From Tritrichomonas foetus (Eukaryota; Parabasalia; Tritrichomonadida; Tritrichomonadidae): DNA of 43,313 nucleotides. The position numbers and the translations under genes were made by a program. This document shows, piece by piece, positions 33,707 through 42,677 of this stretch (its first letter is position 1; every line of letters begins with the position of its first letter). Under the pieces are notes generated by a model. That model was not told where the DNA came from and made no database searches. It saw nothing but the letters and a program-made list of their open reading frames with translations. The stretch spans positions 1-43,313 of the forward strand of contig MLAK01001348.1 of the NCBI GenBank assembly GCA_001839685.1, given 5' to 3'.

Positions 33707-35203
33707 ATGTATATAAATTATAAACCTGATTTTGCTATTGAGTCTAAATTTCACAAACTTAAGGACATCCACCAAATCCCTGATTATGATGTTGATGAGA
33801 AAATAATTAGCTCTCAGTTGTTTTTAGATTCTATGTTGGATATTATGGATTCATTTGAACTTGATGATGAAGATATTATCAATGATAGTGTCTTACATTT
33901 TTCTGGACTTCTCAAAGAAAAAAAATTTATTGATGATTCATTTCATGATTATGAATGCTTAAGAGTGATGCTTTTGACTTTTTCAAATTTTGATCCTTCT
34001 TGTAAAATCTCACAGTCAGCATTAGAATTAACTGCTTATTTGTCTTCTTCAATTCATTTTCACCAAACTGAAATTATGAAAAATGAACAATTTTTTAGAT
34101 GGATTTTAGTTGCAGCAACAAACTTTCACAATTTTAATGCTTTTATAATTCTTCATAACTTTTCAACAGATTCACGAGACAATTCTATTCAAATATATTC
34201 ATACTACAATCCAGAAGATATCTATCAACTCTTCATTCAACAGCAGCATCTAAATGTTAATAATATGCATTTAAGCCAGCAATTAAACAACAATGTTGGA
34301 TACGAAGATGAAATACATAACGAAAATAAATTAGAAAACCAAATGAATGGTGGAACATTTCAAGAAGGGTTGTTGTTGTTGCTTTCTTCTTATTGTCATT
34401 TTGATTTAGGTTCTTTTTATTGTGAGAATATTATGACATGTATACGAATGTGTTTACTTTATTACATTGAAAATGAAATTCACCTTAATTTTAAACTTTT
34501 AAATGAGCTTTTTTATTCATTGTATTTAATACAAAGAAATTATGAAAATTACATTTCAATAGCAAGTAAAATAGATATTTTTTTCTGTTTTGAAAATTTA
34601 CAATGTGAATTACCTGTACAGACTATTGTCACAATATTTCAATATTATGCGGATTTAATGCATTTACTGAAAAATGAATCTCTAACAAATGATGAAAATG
34701 AAAAACCACGCATTTTAAATATTAAAAAATTAATGAACTATTCATCTAATGAGGAAGACATTATTTCTCAATTTTCACTATGGTTGATTTGGATTTATTT
34801 AAAATATGATTTGTCTCAAATAAATGAAATATTTAATAGTGATTTTTTACATATTCTTCATAAAAATATTTCTGATGGTTCTTTTGAAGTTTCGAAACTT
34901 GCATTTTTAATTTATTCGGAAATGGTTTTGTGTATAGATTCATCAAATTTGGAGATGCTATCAAATGATGATATTATTGATTTAATTTTTGATAAAATTT
35001 TATGTGATGATGAAGAATTGATAGTTTATTTGATAAAAATTCTTGATAAATTCTTGAATTATTATGAATTTATTGGAAATTATGATTTCTATGATTTTAT
35101 TAAATCTAAAGCAAATGATATACAATTATTTCATTTATCCAAGGAATCATATAATATGTTAAATGTTGAATACAATCGTATTTTTTCTTGTTTTCATGAA
35201 TAA
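33707..35203 (+). CDS. Uncharacterised helical protein
   Basis: 498 aa from ATG 33707. The open frame starts three codons earlier at a GTG, and an out-of-frame ATG-TGA lies at 33695. Nearly all helical: short segments such as FLDSMLDIMDSFELDDEDII, LELTAYLSSSIHFHQTEIM and FEVSKLAFLIYSEMVLCID suggest an ARM/HEAT-like repeat fold, consistent with scaffolds. It is acidic with an N-rich loop around 185-220 (NVNNMHLSQQLNNNV). I recognise no family. It is divergent from the importin gene over 167 bp. The stop is followed by TAAAA and, 40 bp later, a 26-T tract. Confidence 0.75.
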   Translation: MYINYKPDFAIESKFHKLKDIHQIPDYDVDEKIISSQLFLDSMLDIMDSFELDDEDIINDSVLHFSGLLKEKKFIDDSFHDYECLRVMLLTFSNFDPSCKISQSALELTAYLSSSIHFHQTEIMKNEQFFRWILVAATNFHNFNAFIILHNFSTDSRDNSIQIYSYYNPEDIYQLFIQQQHLNVNNMHLSQQLNNNVGYEDEIHNENKLENQMNGGTFQEGLLLLLSSYCHFDLGSFYCENIMTCIRMCLLYYIENEIHLNFKLLNELFYSLYLIQRNYENYISIASKIDIFFCFENLQCELPVQTIVTIFQYYADLMHLLKNESLTNDENEKPRILNIKKLMNYSSNEEDIISQFSLWLIWIYLKYDLSQINEIFNSDFLHILHKNISDGSFEVSKLAFLIYSEMVLCIDSSNLEMLSNDDIIDLIFDKILCDDEELIVYLIKILDKFLNYYEFIGNYDFYDFIKSKANDIQLFHLSKESYNMLNVEYNRIFSCFHE

Positions 35204-35246
35204 AAAAACTAATAAATTTGAAATTATGAGAATCATTGAATCTTCA

Positions 35247-35272
35247 TTTTTTTTTTTTTTTTTTTTTTTTTT
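35247..35272 (+). repeat. Homopolymer T26
   Basis: An uninterrupted run of 26 T. It could be a genomic mononucleotide tract, or its length could be misassembled. Confidence 0.9.
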
Positions 35273-35323
35273 AGAAAAATACATTGAAAAGAAATAACTA
35301 TCTTCAGCACATCAAATCAATTT

Positions 35324-35701
35324 TCAACTTAGTATTCGATTATTCCAGTTTGAGGGATTAGGGGCAAAGGACTGCTTTTGCACCAAATAATTTGTATTGT
35401 TTCCAAATTTCATATTGTGATAGACAATATTTGATATGAAATTCTTTCCATCATTTGATCTTAAAAGAGAAAAGGTAATGTCACATTTGGATATATGAAT
35501 TAGCTCAACCTTTTTAATACGTTTGTACAGCTTTGGATATAAAGTCGAATTGTATCCATTTCGATGGACTGGGATTCTGAGATGCATTTTGCTGAAAATA
35601 AAATGAAAACTCATCAAATTGCATAGAGAAAAGATAGAGTCTAAATTATGGTTTTCACTTGAAGTAATCCTTATCTTTGATTTTTTGATTTTTTGGAACA
35701 T
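35324..35701 (-). CDS. Small hypothetical protein (doubtful)
   Basis: 125 codons from ATG 35701, or 87 from ATG 35587. The shorter form has a good initiator, TCATTTTATTTTC, 17 nt before its ATG. Its sequence (MHLRIPVHRNGYNS, ISKCDITFSLLRSNDGKNF) has a more protein-like mix than the F/K/I/S-rich residues ahead of it. It lies between convergent genes and no family is recognised. It may be a real small gene or chance. Confidence 0.3.
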   Translation of the reverse strand: MFQKIKKSKIRITSSENHNLDSIFSLCNLMSFHFIFSKMHLRIPVHRNGYNSTLYPKLYKRIKKVELIHISKCDITFSLLRSNDGKNFISNIVYHNMKFGNNTNYLVQKQSFAPNPSNWNNRILS

Positions 35702-35812
35702 AGTTAGTCCAAAAAGAATCCATTCTTAATCCAAAGTTATTATAAAAAATAAAATAGAATACAAAGATGAAATAGACCTAACATTTATTAAATAAAATAA
35801 ATCATTCATTTT

Positions 35813-37375
35813 TCAAACCATCCATTCACCAAAAATACGACTTAGTCTTCCGCACGACACTCCACCAGACACAATTTTCGACACACAATCAGTAGAACCA
35901 GCATTTCCACCATTCGCCTGATTCACACTCGCACTCACACTATTATTTGCATTTGTATTATTATTACTATTATTATTTGCATTCGCACTTGTGTTTTTGG
36001 CTCTTTCGCCGCTATTCACTGCAATGACACCACTTCTAGTAACATGAACGAAGTCTTCCTGGCAAAACAAGTCAGGATCCTGGAGTGAGTCAAGGAGGGG
36101 CGTTCCTTCTTGTGTACACATCCTTATTGGTTCTTGTATTGGACCAGCCAAAGCTGTAAAATCATCATTTGACAAGTATTCAAGTTTTGGACGTTCAGTA
36201 ACTTCAGGTTTATTGAAGGAAAAGAAAACTTTTCTATTTTCATAAGATTTCTTTGGTGTTTCTTCTTTGATTGTAACTGCTCGTGCATGATGTGATGAAT
36301 GGCGAGAAGAATAATGATTATTTGAATGATGGTGATGTGAATTTTGGGCTGGCATTGAATTTTGAACAGAATTTGATGTTGGTTCTTCAGATTGGTTAGA
36401 TTCAAGTTCATCTTGAGTTTCATCTTTGCTTCTGTCATCTTCCATATCTTCTGTTTCATCAACTTTTTCAATGTTTTCTTGATCGCTTCGACTTCTTGAA
36501 TGAGCCTGGGAATTTTGTGGATCAGATTCATTTTCATTTTCTTCGTGATCTTCTTCGTTCTCTTCATGATCATCACTTCTATTTTTCGTGTCAGATGATC
36601 TTGTCGTCATCATTGAGGATGATGCTTCATTATCGGAAACTGCAGATGATCGAGTTTTTTGTGAATTTTTAGTTTTTGACTCATCATCTTCTGACAAAAC
36701 AGTTGAACTGTCTCCAGTTGAAGCCATTGAAGTTGGATTAGTTGCTTGTGCACTTTTTTGTGAAGTTTTTTGATTTTTTGTATTTTTTTGATGCTTTGAA
36801 TTTTTGGCGGTTTTTCCAACTTTTGATGTTCGTTTTTCATCGGTTATTTGGTCGGCTGTTTCTTCCTTGTGAGTTTCATTTGCATTATTTTGCTCGTTTT
36901 CATTGCTTTGTTCAACAGCTATGTTCGAATCATCGATTGGCTCGAAGTCTTCCATCTCTGCGAAATTGAAATTTGGTGGATATCTAGCGATTTTTTTCTT
37001 GTCGACTTCAAGGCCATATTCTGTGCCGCTATACAACAGGGTGACAATCATAGGATCTTTTGATGTGTTTGAGATGACTTTTGCGTGATAAAACATTGTT
37101 GACCACTCATTCGAATCTTCATCTTTCCAAAGCGCCAAAACGTTCTCGCCGACTTTGTATTCTTCGTTCGGTGAAGATGGAAATGGAGTGATATGGTTTG
37201 AATCGACAGTGTATGTTTCATAATCTGAATCAGTTGCATATTCATCTTTCACAAGATATCGGTTTCCTTTGAGACTTCTTTCGACTTTTGTAAGGATCCA
37301 AGAGTGTGATTCTGTTTCAGGATAAAGAACGCAAGCTGCACAATCTGATCCGTTTGGTAATCTTATATTCGCCAT
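35813..37375 (-). CDS. SGF29-type tandem Tudor protein with long disordered tail
   Basis: 520 aa. Residues about 8-135 match the SGF29 tandem Tudor module. Tudor 1 includes ESHSWILTKVERSLKGNRYLVKDE and Tudor 2 includes YKVGENVLALWKDEDS, MFYHAKVI, TLLYSGTEYG and KKIARYPP. Aromatics W83, F95/Y96 and Y115 are placed to form a methyl-lysine cage. In other eukaryotes SGF29 reads H3K4 di/tri-methylation for the SAGA acetyltransferase. Here the module is N-terminal rather than C-terminal. It is followed by about 260 acidic, S/E/D/N/Q-rich disordered residues, an HHHHSNNH patch (about 350-365), then a short conserved-looking segment (VFFSFNKPEVTERPKLEYLS, FCQEDFVHVTRSGVIAVNSG) and an N-repeat. It is divergent from a HAD gene over 303 bp. 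No TCA initiator is evident. A chromatin reader role is likely. Confidence 0.82.
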   Translation of the reverse strand: MANIRLPNGSDCAACVLYPETESHSWILTKVERSLKGNRYLVKDEYATDSDYETYTVDSNHITPFPSSPNEEYKVGENVLALWKDEDSNEWSTMFYHAKVISNTSKDPMIVTLLYSGTEYGLEVDKKKIARYPPNFNFAEMEDFEPIDDSNIAVEQSNENEQNNANETHKEETADQITDEKRTSKVGKTAKNSKHQKNTKNQKTSQKSAQATNPTSMASTGDSSTVLSEDDESKTKNSQKTRSSAVSDNEASSSMMTTRSSDTKNRSDDHEENEEDHEENENESDPQNSQAHSRSRSDQENIEKVDETEDMEDDRSKDETQDELESNQSEEPTSNSVQNSMPAQNSHHHHSNNHYSSRHSSHHARAVTIKEETPKKSYENRKVFFSFNKPEVTERPKLEYLSNDDFTALAGPIQEPIRMCTQEGTPLLDSLQDPDLFCQEDFVHVTRSGVIAVNSGERAKNTSANANNNSNNNTNANNSVSASVNQANGGNAGSTDCVSKIVSGGVSCGRLSRIFGEWMV

Positions 37376-37678
37376 TTTTTAATCGATTTATTTTTTTATG
37401 TAAAATGTCATTTTTAAGGTGAATTATTTCACCAGAAGTAAAGAAGTTTGACAGAGTCTGTCTACATCACATTCACTTTGAAAGGATAATTACTCGACCA
37501 ATTAATTTATGAAAAAGTGTTTGGATACAGTTTTCTGATGCTAAGTGGTTCTATAATAGAATTTTGTGATATTATCGATAAGAAATTCAATCATTTTTGA
37601 AATATTTGAGATACAACAGAAATATTGAGAGATGGATTGGCTAAGTTAGCATTGAATTTCATATCAACACAACATTTC
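37376..37678. promoter_or_regulatory. Divergent promoter region of SGF29-like and HAD genes
   Basis: 303 bp. It contains ATTTTTAAGGT (37410-37420) running into the palindrome GGTGAATTATTTCACC (37418-37433). It also contains ATGTCATTTT (37403-37412), a word also found ahead of the FYVE-like gene (26232-26241), and an initiator TCATATC at 37659 for the HAD gene. Confidence 0.45.
37418..37433. promoter_or_regulatory. Palindromic element GGTGAA-N4-TTCACC, second copy
   Basis: GGTGAATTATTTCACC, 43 bp upstream of the SGF29-like ATG. The 6-bp arms are identical to the element at 10193-10208. Confidence 0.45.
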
Positions 37679-38383
37679 ATGTCAAGCAGCAAAACCATAC
37701 TAGTCACTTGGGATATAGATGGAACTTTGATATATGGTGCTGATGAAGCTGTTGAACTTCATCGGTTAGCTTTTAAGCAAGGATGTGAAGAGATATTTGG
37801 AAAACCATGTGACATTCCTGCCAAGTTCCTTCAAATATCTACAAATGGATTCATGGATCAACAAATTTTGAAATTAATGATTAAAAAATTAGGATTTGAC
37901 CCAACCGTTGATAATATGACAAGAACAATTCAAAGAATGGAAGAAATCTTTGTTCAAAATTGTAATGTTGTTCCAACAATTCCACCTGGCGTTGAAAATG
38001 CACTTGAAGCACTATATAAAATGCCAAACGTAATAATTGGTATTGCATCTGGAAATTGGCCAGCCATTGCTTGGCATAAACTTTCACTTGCAAAAATTGA
38101 TCGTTACTTTAAACGTGATAATATTGCAGAACTCGGTTACTTTGACGACCGCAAAGATGCACTAAATAAAGCCAGAAATGATGCAGAAAAACTAAAAGGT
38201 CAAAAAATTGATGTTTTTATTCATGTCGGAGATACACCTCATGATCAAAAAGCTGCTTCTGAAGCAAATTTCATTCCTGTCATTGTAGAAACTGGACAAA
38301 ATAAGTATGACTATCCAGAAGGCACAATTATTTTCAGCAACCTTGAAAATTGCAAAGATGAATTTATGAAATTATTCGACTAA
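37679..38383 (+). CDS. HAD-superfamily phosphatase (paralogue 1)
   Basis: 234 aa from ATG 37679; the frame extends 18 codons up to a TTG, but TCATATCAACAC (37659) lies between and would leave an 18-nt leader. HAD motifs: I WDIDGTL with nucleophile D12 and D14; II IASGNWP with S124; IV GDTPHD with D185 and D189. A helical cap (about 22-95) sits between motifs I and II, as in phosphoglycolate-phosphatase-like HADs. It should act as a Mg-dependent phosphohydrolase on a small phosphorylated metabolite; the substrate is not deducible. It is a clear paralogue of the gene at 41168-41866, similar along the full length, with conserved KFL..S.NGFMDQ and RMEEIF blocks. It differs in composition, being more AT-rich. 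Confidence 0.92.
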   Translation: MSSSKTILVTWDIDGTLIYGADEAVELHRLAFKQGCEEIFGKPCDIPAKFLQISTNGFMDQQILKLMIKKLGFDPTVDNMTRTIQRMEEIFVQNCNVVPTIPPGVENALEALYKMPNVIIGIASGNWPAIAWHKLSLAKIDRYFKRDNIAELGYFDDRKDALNKARNDAEKLKGQKIDVFIHVGDTPHDQKAASEANFIPVIVETGQNKYDYPEGTIIFSNLENCKDEFMKLFD

Positions 38384-39672
38384 TTGCTTTTTAATGTGGC
38401 CTATTTTAATTTATGAGTCGAAATAAACAAAATCATTCTTTTATTCATTTATATACTTATAAGTAAAGATTTTAATTAATATATTTCTTTAGAAATTAAT
38501 CCAATTGGACCTTTCTTCAATGAATAGGAAATAAGACTTGTTGCATGAGTGTTGATATAATATTCCATAATATAGTGTTATTCAACAAAAAGTAACCCAT
38601 TATCGAGGTTCTCTTCTTTAATCAACAATTCATGGTGAATTGGTCATTAATTCATGATAAAAACTGTGGTAGAAATCAATAAAATTGGATAAGTCTTCAT
38701 ATGCTGAACATGAGGCAAAATATTATTCTAGTTGGATAGATATTTTCAAGATTGAAAAAATAAGTTATACATATATAAGTGATTGGTGTGCTTCAAATAT
38801 TCTGAAATTATATTGTATTTTCAACTATGCCTATTTTGTTCTTCTGGCCTTATTTTTCTATTCTTAAGAAAGAAGTTTGTCAAAAAGCAAATCATTTAGT
38901 AATTCAAATGGCTATTTAAAAGAAAGCATGTGCATATACAATTCCATATTCTAAAATAAATGTTTAGGTAGATGAATGTGTTTTAGATATTGATGCAGTC
39001 ATATGAATATCTCTATAATAAGAACGCAGCTGTTCATTTATATGATCATTATTAGTAAGAAAATTGAGATATCCGATAACAATCAATGAAATATCTTCAG
39101 TATCCAGAATTCTCCAAAATTTTGTTTCCCAAATCATTATACAGAGTTAAAACTAATTTTTCATCCAATATGATTGCTTTCACTCAATATTCCATCTTTC
39201 ATAGAACTGGTAAATTATGCAGTGGATTTTACAAGCTTTAATATCAATAATATTGTTTTCAATTGCGACAAGAATCTTTCAAATGTCCAACACAATATAT
39301 CTCTTAAAAATCATAAATTTAATTACAAACATATGGATATTTTGGAATTTCAGGTTGAATAAGAAAGTTATATGATAGATAGTTGTGGATAATTATCAGT
39401 GATCGCTGAATATATTGTTGAATTACAACCACTACAATAAATACAATTTATGGAATGATATAGAATAATGCATGATCATGATAATCAACTATTTTTGATA
39501 TTTAATTAATTTTTTAAACCAAACGATCTAAAAAAACTGAATATCCACCTCAAAATTGAATATTCATCTCAACATGAGATCTTAACATTCAAAAGATTTC
39601 TGTGTATTCCATTCATTTGAATTTATTCAGAAGAGATAATTTCCTTCGGATATTCATCACTTTTTCATAACC
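38384..39672. other. Gene-free AT-rich region
   Basis: 1.29 kb. Short open frames (38685-38867 from a TTG; 39174-39362) are not supported by composition or initiator. No repeat from the window's families was found. Confidence 0.55.
39657..39672 (+). promoter_or_regulatory. Inr of DHHC gene
   Basis: TCACTTTTTCATAACC directly precedes ATG 39673, giving a leader of about 14 nt. It fits the TCA-plus-pyrimidine pattern well. Confidence 0.6.
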
Positions 39673-40551
39673 ATGTTTTTGACTCGTATAGATTCCGAGA
39701 CTGGAGCAAAATCAACTGAAGACGAATCGAAAAAAATACAACCAAACAACCGAACTTTATTTTTATTCATTCATTATCAAATGTTTCCAGTATATCTTTT
39801 ATGCAAAGGAACAGCATTCCTTGATTCTTTTTATGCAGCTAACAGTATATATTATTATGTAATTATCAGTGTTTATATGATTATGATGAATTATTTTTAT
39901 CGAGCATGTCAATCATCAGGATTTATCAATGATGAAGAATCAAATGATCTTTCTCTTGATGATCAATTAAATATATCATCACAAGACTCAAATAAAACGT
40001 TTTATTGCCAACATTGTAAAATTCATGTTCCAGTTCGTACTTCTCATTGTTACACATGTAGAAAATGTGTAATTAGAAGAGATCATCACTGCCCATGGAC
40101 AGGATGTTGTATTGGAAGAGATAATCATCTTAATTTTTTCATTTTTGCCCTACTTGAAGGAATAATTCATTTTTTACCGGCTGCAGATGGAATTTATAAT
40201 CTTGTATTTCATTGGAATCTTATTTCAAATGTAGGATTTTTTGTGTATATGATTATTCTCTGTTCATATGGTGTTTATATGGGAATAACAATGACTTGTT
40301 CAAATTTGGAATCAATTTTGTTGAATTTAACAATGTGGGAAAGAAAAAGATTCTTTTCTATTTCTTATCTGAAAGATTGTCCATGGGGAACATCTCCTTT
40401 CAATCGTGGATTATTCGAAAATATTAAGGAATTTGTAAATATGAAAAAAGATAAAAGTAAATGGACAATCCAAACACCGGATTTGTCAGCATTCATACAA
40501 GAGGCCAGTAGTATTCATTTTAACTCAACAAATGGAATACTAAAATTATAA
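39673..40551 (+). CDS. DHHC palmitoyltransferase (zDHHC)
   Basis: 292 aa. Hydrophobic segments at about 29-49, 58-77, 153-172 and 186-208 fit the four-helix topology of DHHC enzymes, with the cysteine-rich domain on the cytosolic loop. That domain (111-155) reads YCQHCKIHVPVRTSHCYTCRK, with CVIRRDHHCPWTGCCIGRDNH following. The catalytic DHHC is 137-140, and zinc-ligand cysteines and histidines are all present. After the last helix, NLTMWE (218-223) corresponds to the TTxE motif, and SPFNRGLFENIKEF to the PaCCT motif. It transfers palmitate from palmitoyl-CoA to protein cysteines, probably at Golgi or plasma membrane. In length it is a minimal, four-helix type without ankyrin repeats. The stop overlaps TAAA. 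Between two HAD paralogues, but no functional link is implied. Confidence 0.95.
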   Translation: MFLTRIDSETGAKSTEDESKKIQPNNRTLFLFIHYQMFPVYLLCKGTAFLDSFYAANSIYYYVIISVYMIMMNYFYRACQSSGFINDEESNDLSLDDQLNISSQDSNKTFYCQHCKIHVPVRTSHCYTCRKCVIRRDHHCPWTGCCIGRDNHLNFFIFALLEGIIHFLPAADGIYNLVFHWNLISNVGFFVYMIILCSYGVYMGITMTCSNLESILLNLTMWERKRFFSISYLKDCPWGTSPFNRGLFENIKEFVNMKKDKSKWTIQTPDLSAFIQEASSIHFNSTNGILKL

Positions 40552-41167
40552 AAAAATAATAAACATTGCTAAGGATGTTTGAAACAAAAATGGCTAACAA
40601 GTCACAGAATTCACAAAAATTATTCAAGAAACAAATGTATAGAGATGAAGTGTCAAAACAAAGACAGAAGAGAACGATAGTATCATTTACAATATAGCAT
40701 CAGATCTAGTTGGTTTTCCAGCCGATATAAGGAAATTTATAAAATAAATCGGTAATCAAAGGAAAGGTTTATCAGAATCTATTCGTTTTGGTAGCTAAAA
40801 AATAATCCCATGTAGACAAATTTATAATTTTTAAGATTTCAGATTCAAGATATCATCTCAATTAATTTCAAAATATTCGACGGTTTAAGGTAAAATTTAC
40901 AGAGGATTATGGTGAAATATGAACGAATGATTTTATACATTAATGCTGTTAAAAATACTTTTTCTATATTTAAATGATCCAATCGAGTCAAAAAGTTATG
41001 ATATTATACGATCATATAAACATAGAAAAAGTGGAATATGACGATTTATTTGTGTTTTTTTATATATAAAAGACCATATAAATACAGAAAAAAAGTTATT
41101 CCTTTCAATCGAAAACTTTTTGGATTCATTTATTCAATTATGTTACTTCACATTTCTTTAAACAAGC
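40552..41167. other. Spacer with a diverged short direct repeat
   Basis: 616 bp. Two similar stretches, 41010-41032 and 41072-41096, share ATATAAA-ACAGAAAAA-type words about 62 bp apart upstream of the second HAD gene. Initiator TCACATTTC lies at 41148. No ORF is supported. Confidence 0.45.
41148..41167 (+). promoter_or_regulatory. Inr of second HAD gene
   Basis: TCACATTTCTTT begins at 41148, giving a leader of about 18 nt before ATG 41168. A good initiator match. Confidence 0.55.
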
Positions 41168-41866
41168 ATGAAAAACGTTCTTGTTACGTGGGATATTGAT
41201 GGAACTTTAATTACAGGCACTGATGCTGCTGTTGAAATTCATCAAAATGCTTTTAAGCAAGCCTGCGAAGAAATATTTTCTCAGCCGTGCGATGTGCCCG
41301 ACAAATTCCTTGGTGTGTCTTTAAATGGATTCATGGACCAGAAAATACTGAAAATGATGTATGAAAAGTTAGGAAGCCCTCCAACTGAAGAATTGATGAA
41401 TCGAGGAATCCACAGAATGGAGGAGATCTTTCTTGAGCAGTGCTCAGTTGTTCCTCAAATTGCTTCAGGTGTATCTGAAATGTTAGCCACGCTTTCGGCC
41501 ATGCCAAACGTCACAATTGGCGTGGCCAGTGGAAATTGGCCCAGAATTGCATGGAGGAAGCTCGAGCTTGCACATCTCGAAGAGTACTTTAGAAAGGATG
41601 GAATTGCCAAGCTTGGCTTCTTCGATGATCGAAGATTCGCTTTAGAAGAGGCGCGAAAAGAGGCAGAAGCGAAAAAAGGGGCGAAAATGGACATCTGCAT
41701 CCACATTGGTGACACTGTTGGTGATGTAAATGCTGCAATTAGTGCAGGATTCATCGCAATTGCGGTTAGAACGGGAAGAACTGCTCATGAATATCCCCAG
41801 CCGTCATATGTCTTCGATACAGTCGAAGCAGGGAGAGAACAGATTCTGAATATTATAAATCAATAA
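41168..41866 (+). CDS. HAD-superfamily phosphatase (paralogue 2)
   Basis: 232 aa. Motif I WDIDGTL (D9, D11), motif II VASGNWP (S121), motif IV GDTVGD (D182, D186), with a helical cap at about 20-92. It aligns end to end with the protein at 37679-38383 (about half identical by eye), sharing KFL..S.NGFMDQ, RMEEIF, IASGNWP/VASGNWP and FFDDR/YFDDR. The product is probably a small-molecule phosphatase, substrate unknown. This copy is noticeably richer in GC and has C/G-ending codons more often than its paralogue, so the two have been under different composition or expression pressure. The ATG and initiator agree. The stop overlaps TAAA. Confidence 0.92.
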   Translation: MKNVLVTWDIDGTLITGTDAAVEIHQNAFKQACEEIFSQPCDVPDKFLGVSLNGFMDQKILKMMYEKLGSPPTEELMNRGIHRMEEIFLEQCSVVPQIASGVSEMLATLSAMPNVTIGVASGNWPRIAWRKLELAHLEEYFRKDGIAKLGFFDDRRFALEEARKEAEAKKGAKMDICIHIGDTVGDVNAAISAGFIAIAVRTGRTAHEYPQPSYVFDTVEAGREQILNIINQ

Positions 41867-42677
41867 AGTCTATACAGTTTTTTCAAATAGATAATAAATA
41901 ACAGCTATTTCTAATATGTGATTCGACTTTTTAGCAATTTTCAACAAAACAATACAACAGTAAAACAGGTCAAATGAATTCGTGAAATCAATAATATTTA
42001 ATGATTAATCATGAATATGAACAGAGTTTCAAGTATCATGATTGATAATTGAGACATCTTTGAAAATATTTTATAAAAATTCATCATTATAGAAACACTT
42101 CTTAAGAAAAATTTATTTTTTCAATGAAAATAAATTTATCCATCATTACAAGTGAAATTCTAATGAGGAAAATAACATGAAAAAAGATAATTTATATTGT
42201 AGAAATACTAATAGAAAAAAGAACATTGTAATATAGACAATTTGAAGTGTGAAATTAATTTATGATAAAAAGTTGACCTAATAAAAGACAATTATCAAAG
42301 AATATTGGATTTATAGACTAAAACTGAAAAATATCATTAATTATTTACATTAAAACATGCTCAATTTAATGTTTCTGAAATTCTATTCGCGCGAATGCTC
42401 AAAATTTCAAATGAAAACACTCATCCATTCTGATATGACTTATTAATAATATACGATTGTTTTCTCATCATATGACTATTTTATGCAGGATGTAATAACT
42501 CCTTTGAATTTCGACAAATTCTAGAAGTTGATATTTGAGTAATATCATTCAATATTGCTCTCAATCCTTCATTTAACTAAAAAATTCAATTGAATTCTTT
42601 TTACCATTTTTATACGCATTTGAAATAGTATTGAAAAAATATTTTTGAATAATTCTGAAAAGTTTCATTCTGTGGAC
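41867..42677. other. Spacer with short element copy 3
   Basis: 811 bp AT-rich. It contains the short TIR element at 42021-42163. The rest shows no ORF or RNA gene. Confidence 0.5.
42021..42163 (+). mobile_element. ~145-bp TIR element (MITE-like), copy 3
   Basis: Shares with copies 1 and 2 GATTGATA, ATTGAGACATCTTTGAAAA, ATAGAAA and TTAAGAAAAATTTAT. The left end ACAGAGTTTC and right end GAAATTCTA are a degraded inverted pair. It is in the same orientation as copy 1. No clean target duplication is visible. Confidence 0.6.

Larger units (their letters stand above)
35204..35812. other. Spacer with poly-T tract and a doubtful small ORF
   Basis: 609 bp between convergent genes. It has the T26 tract at 35247-35272 and the minus-strand ORF at 35324-35701. 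Otherwise nothing. Confidence 0.5.

Noticed and set aside
36124..36576. 150-codon minus-strand ORF in the SGF29-like gene
   Set aside because: A frame-shifted reading of the same low-complexity region, all K, I, M, Q and H.
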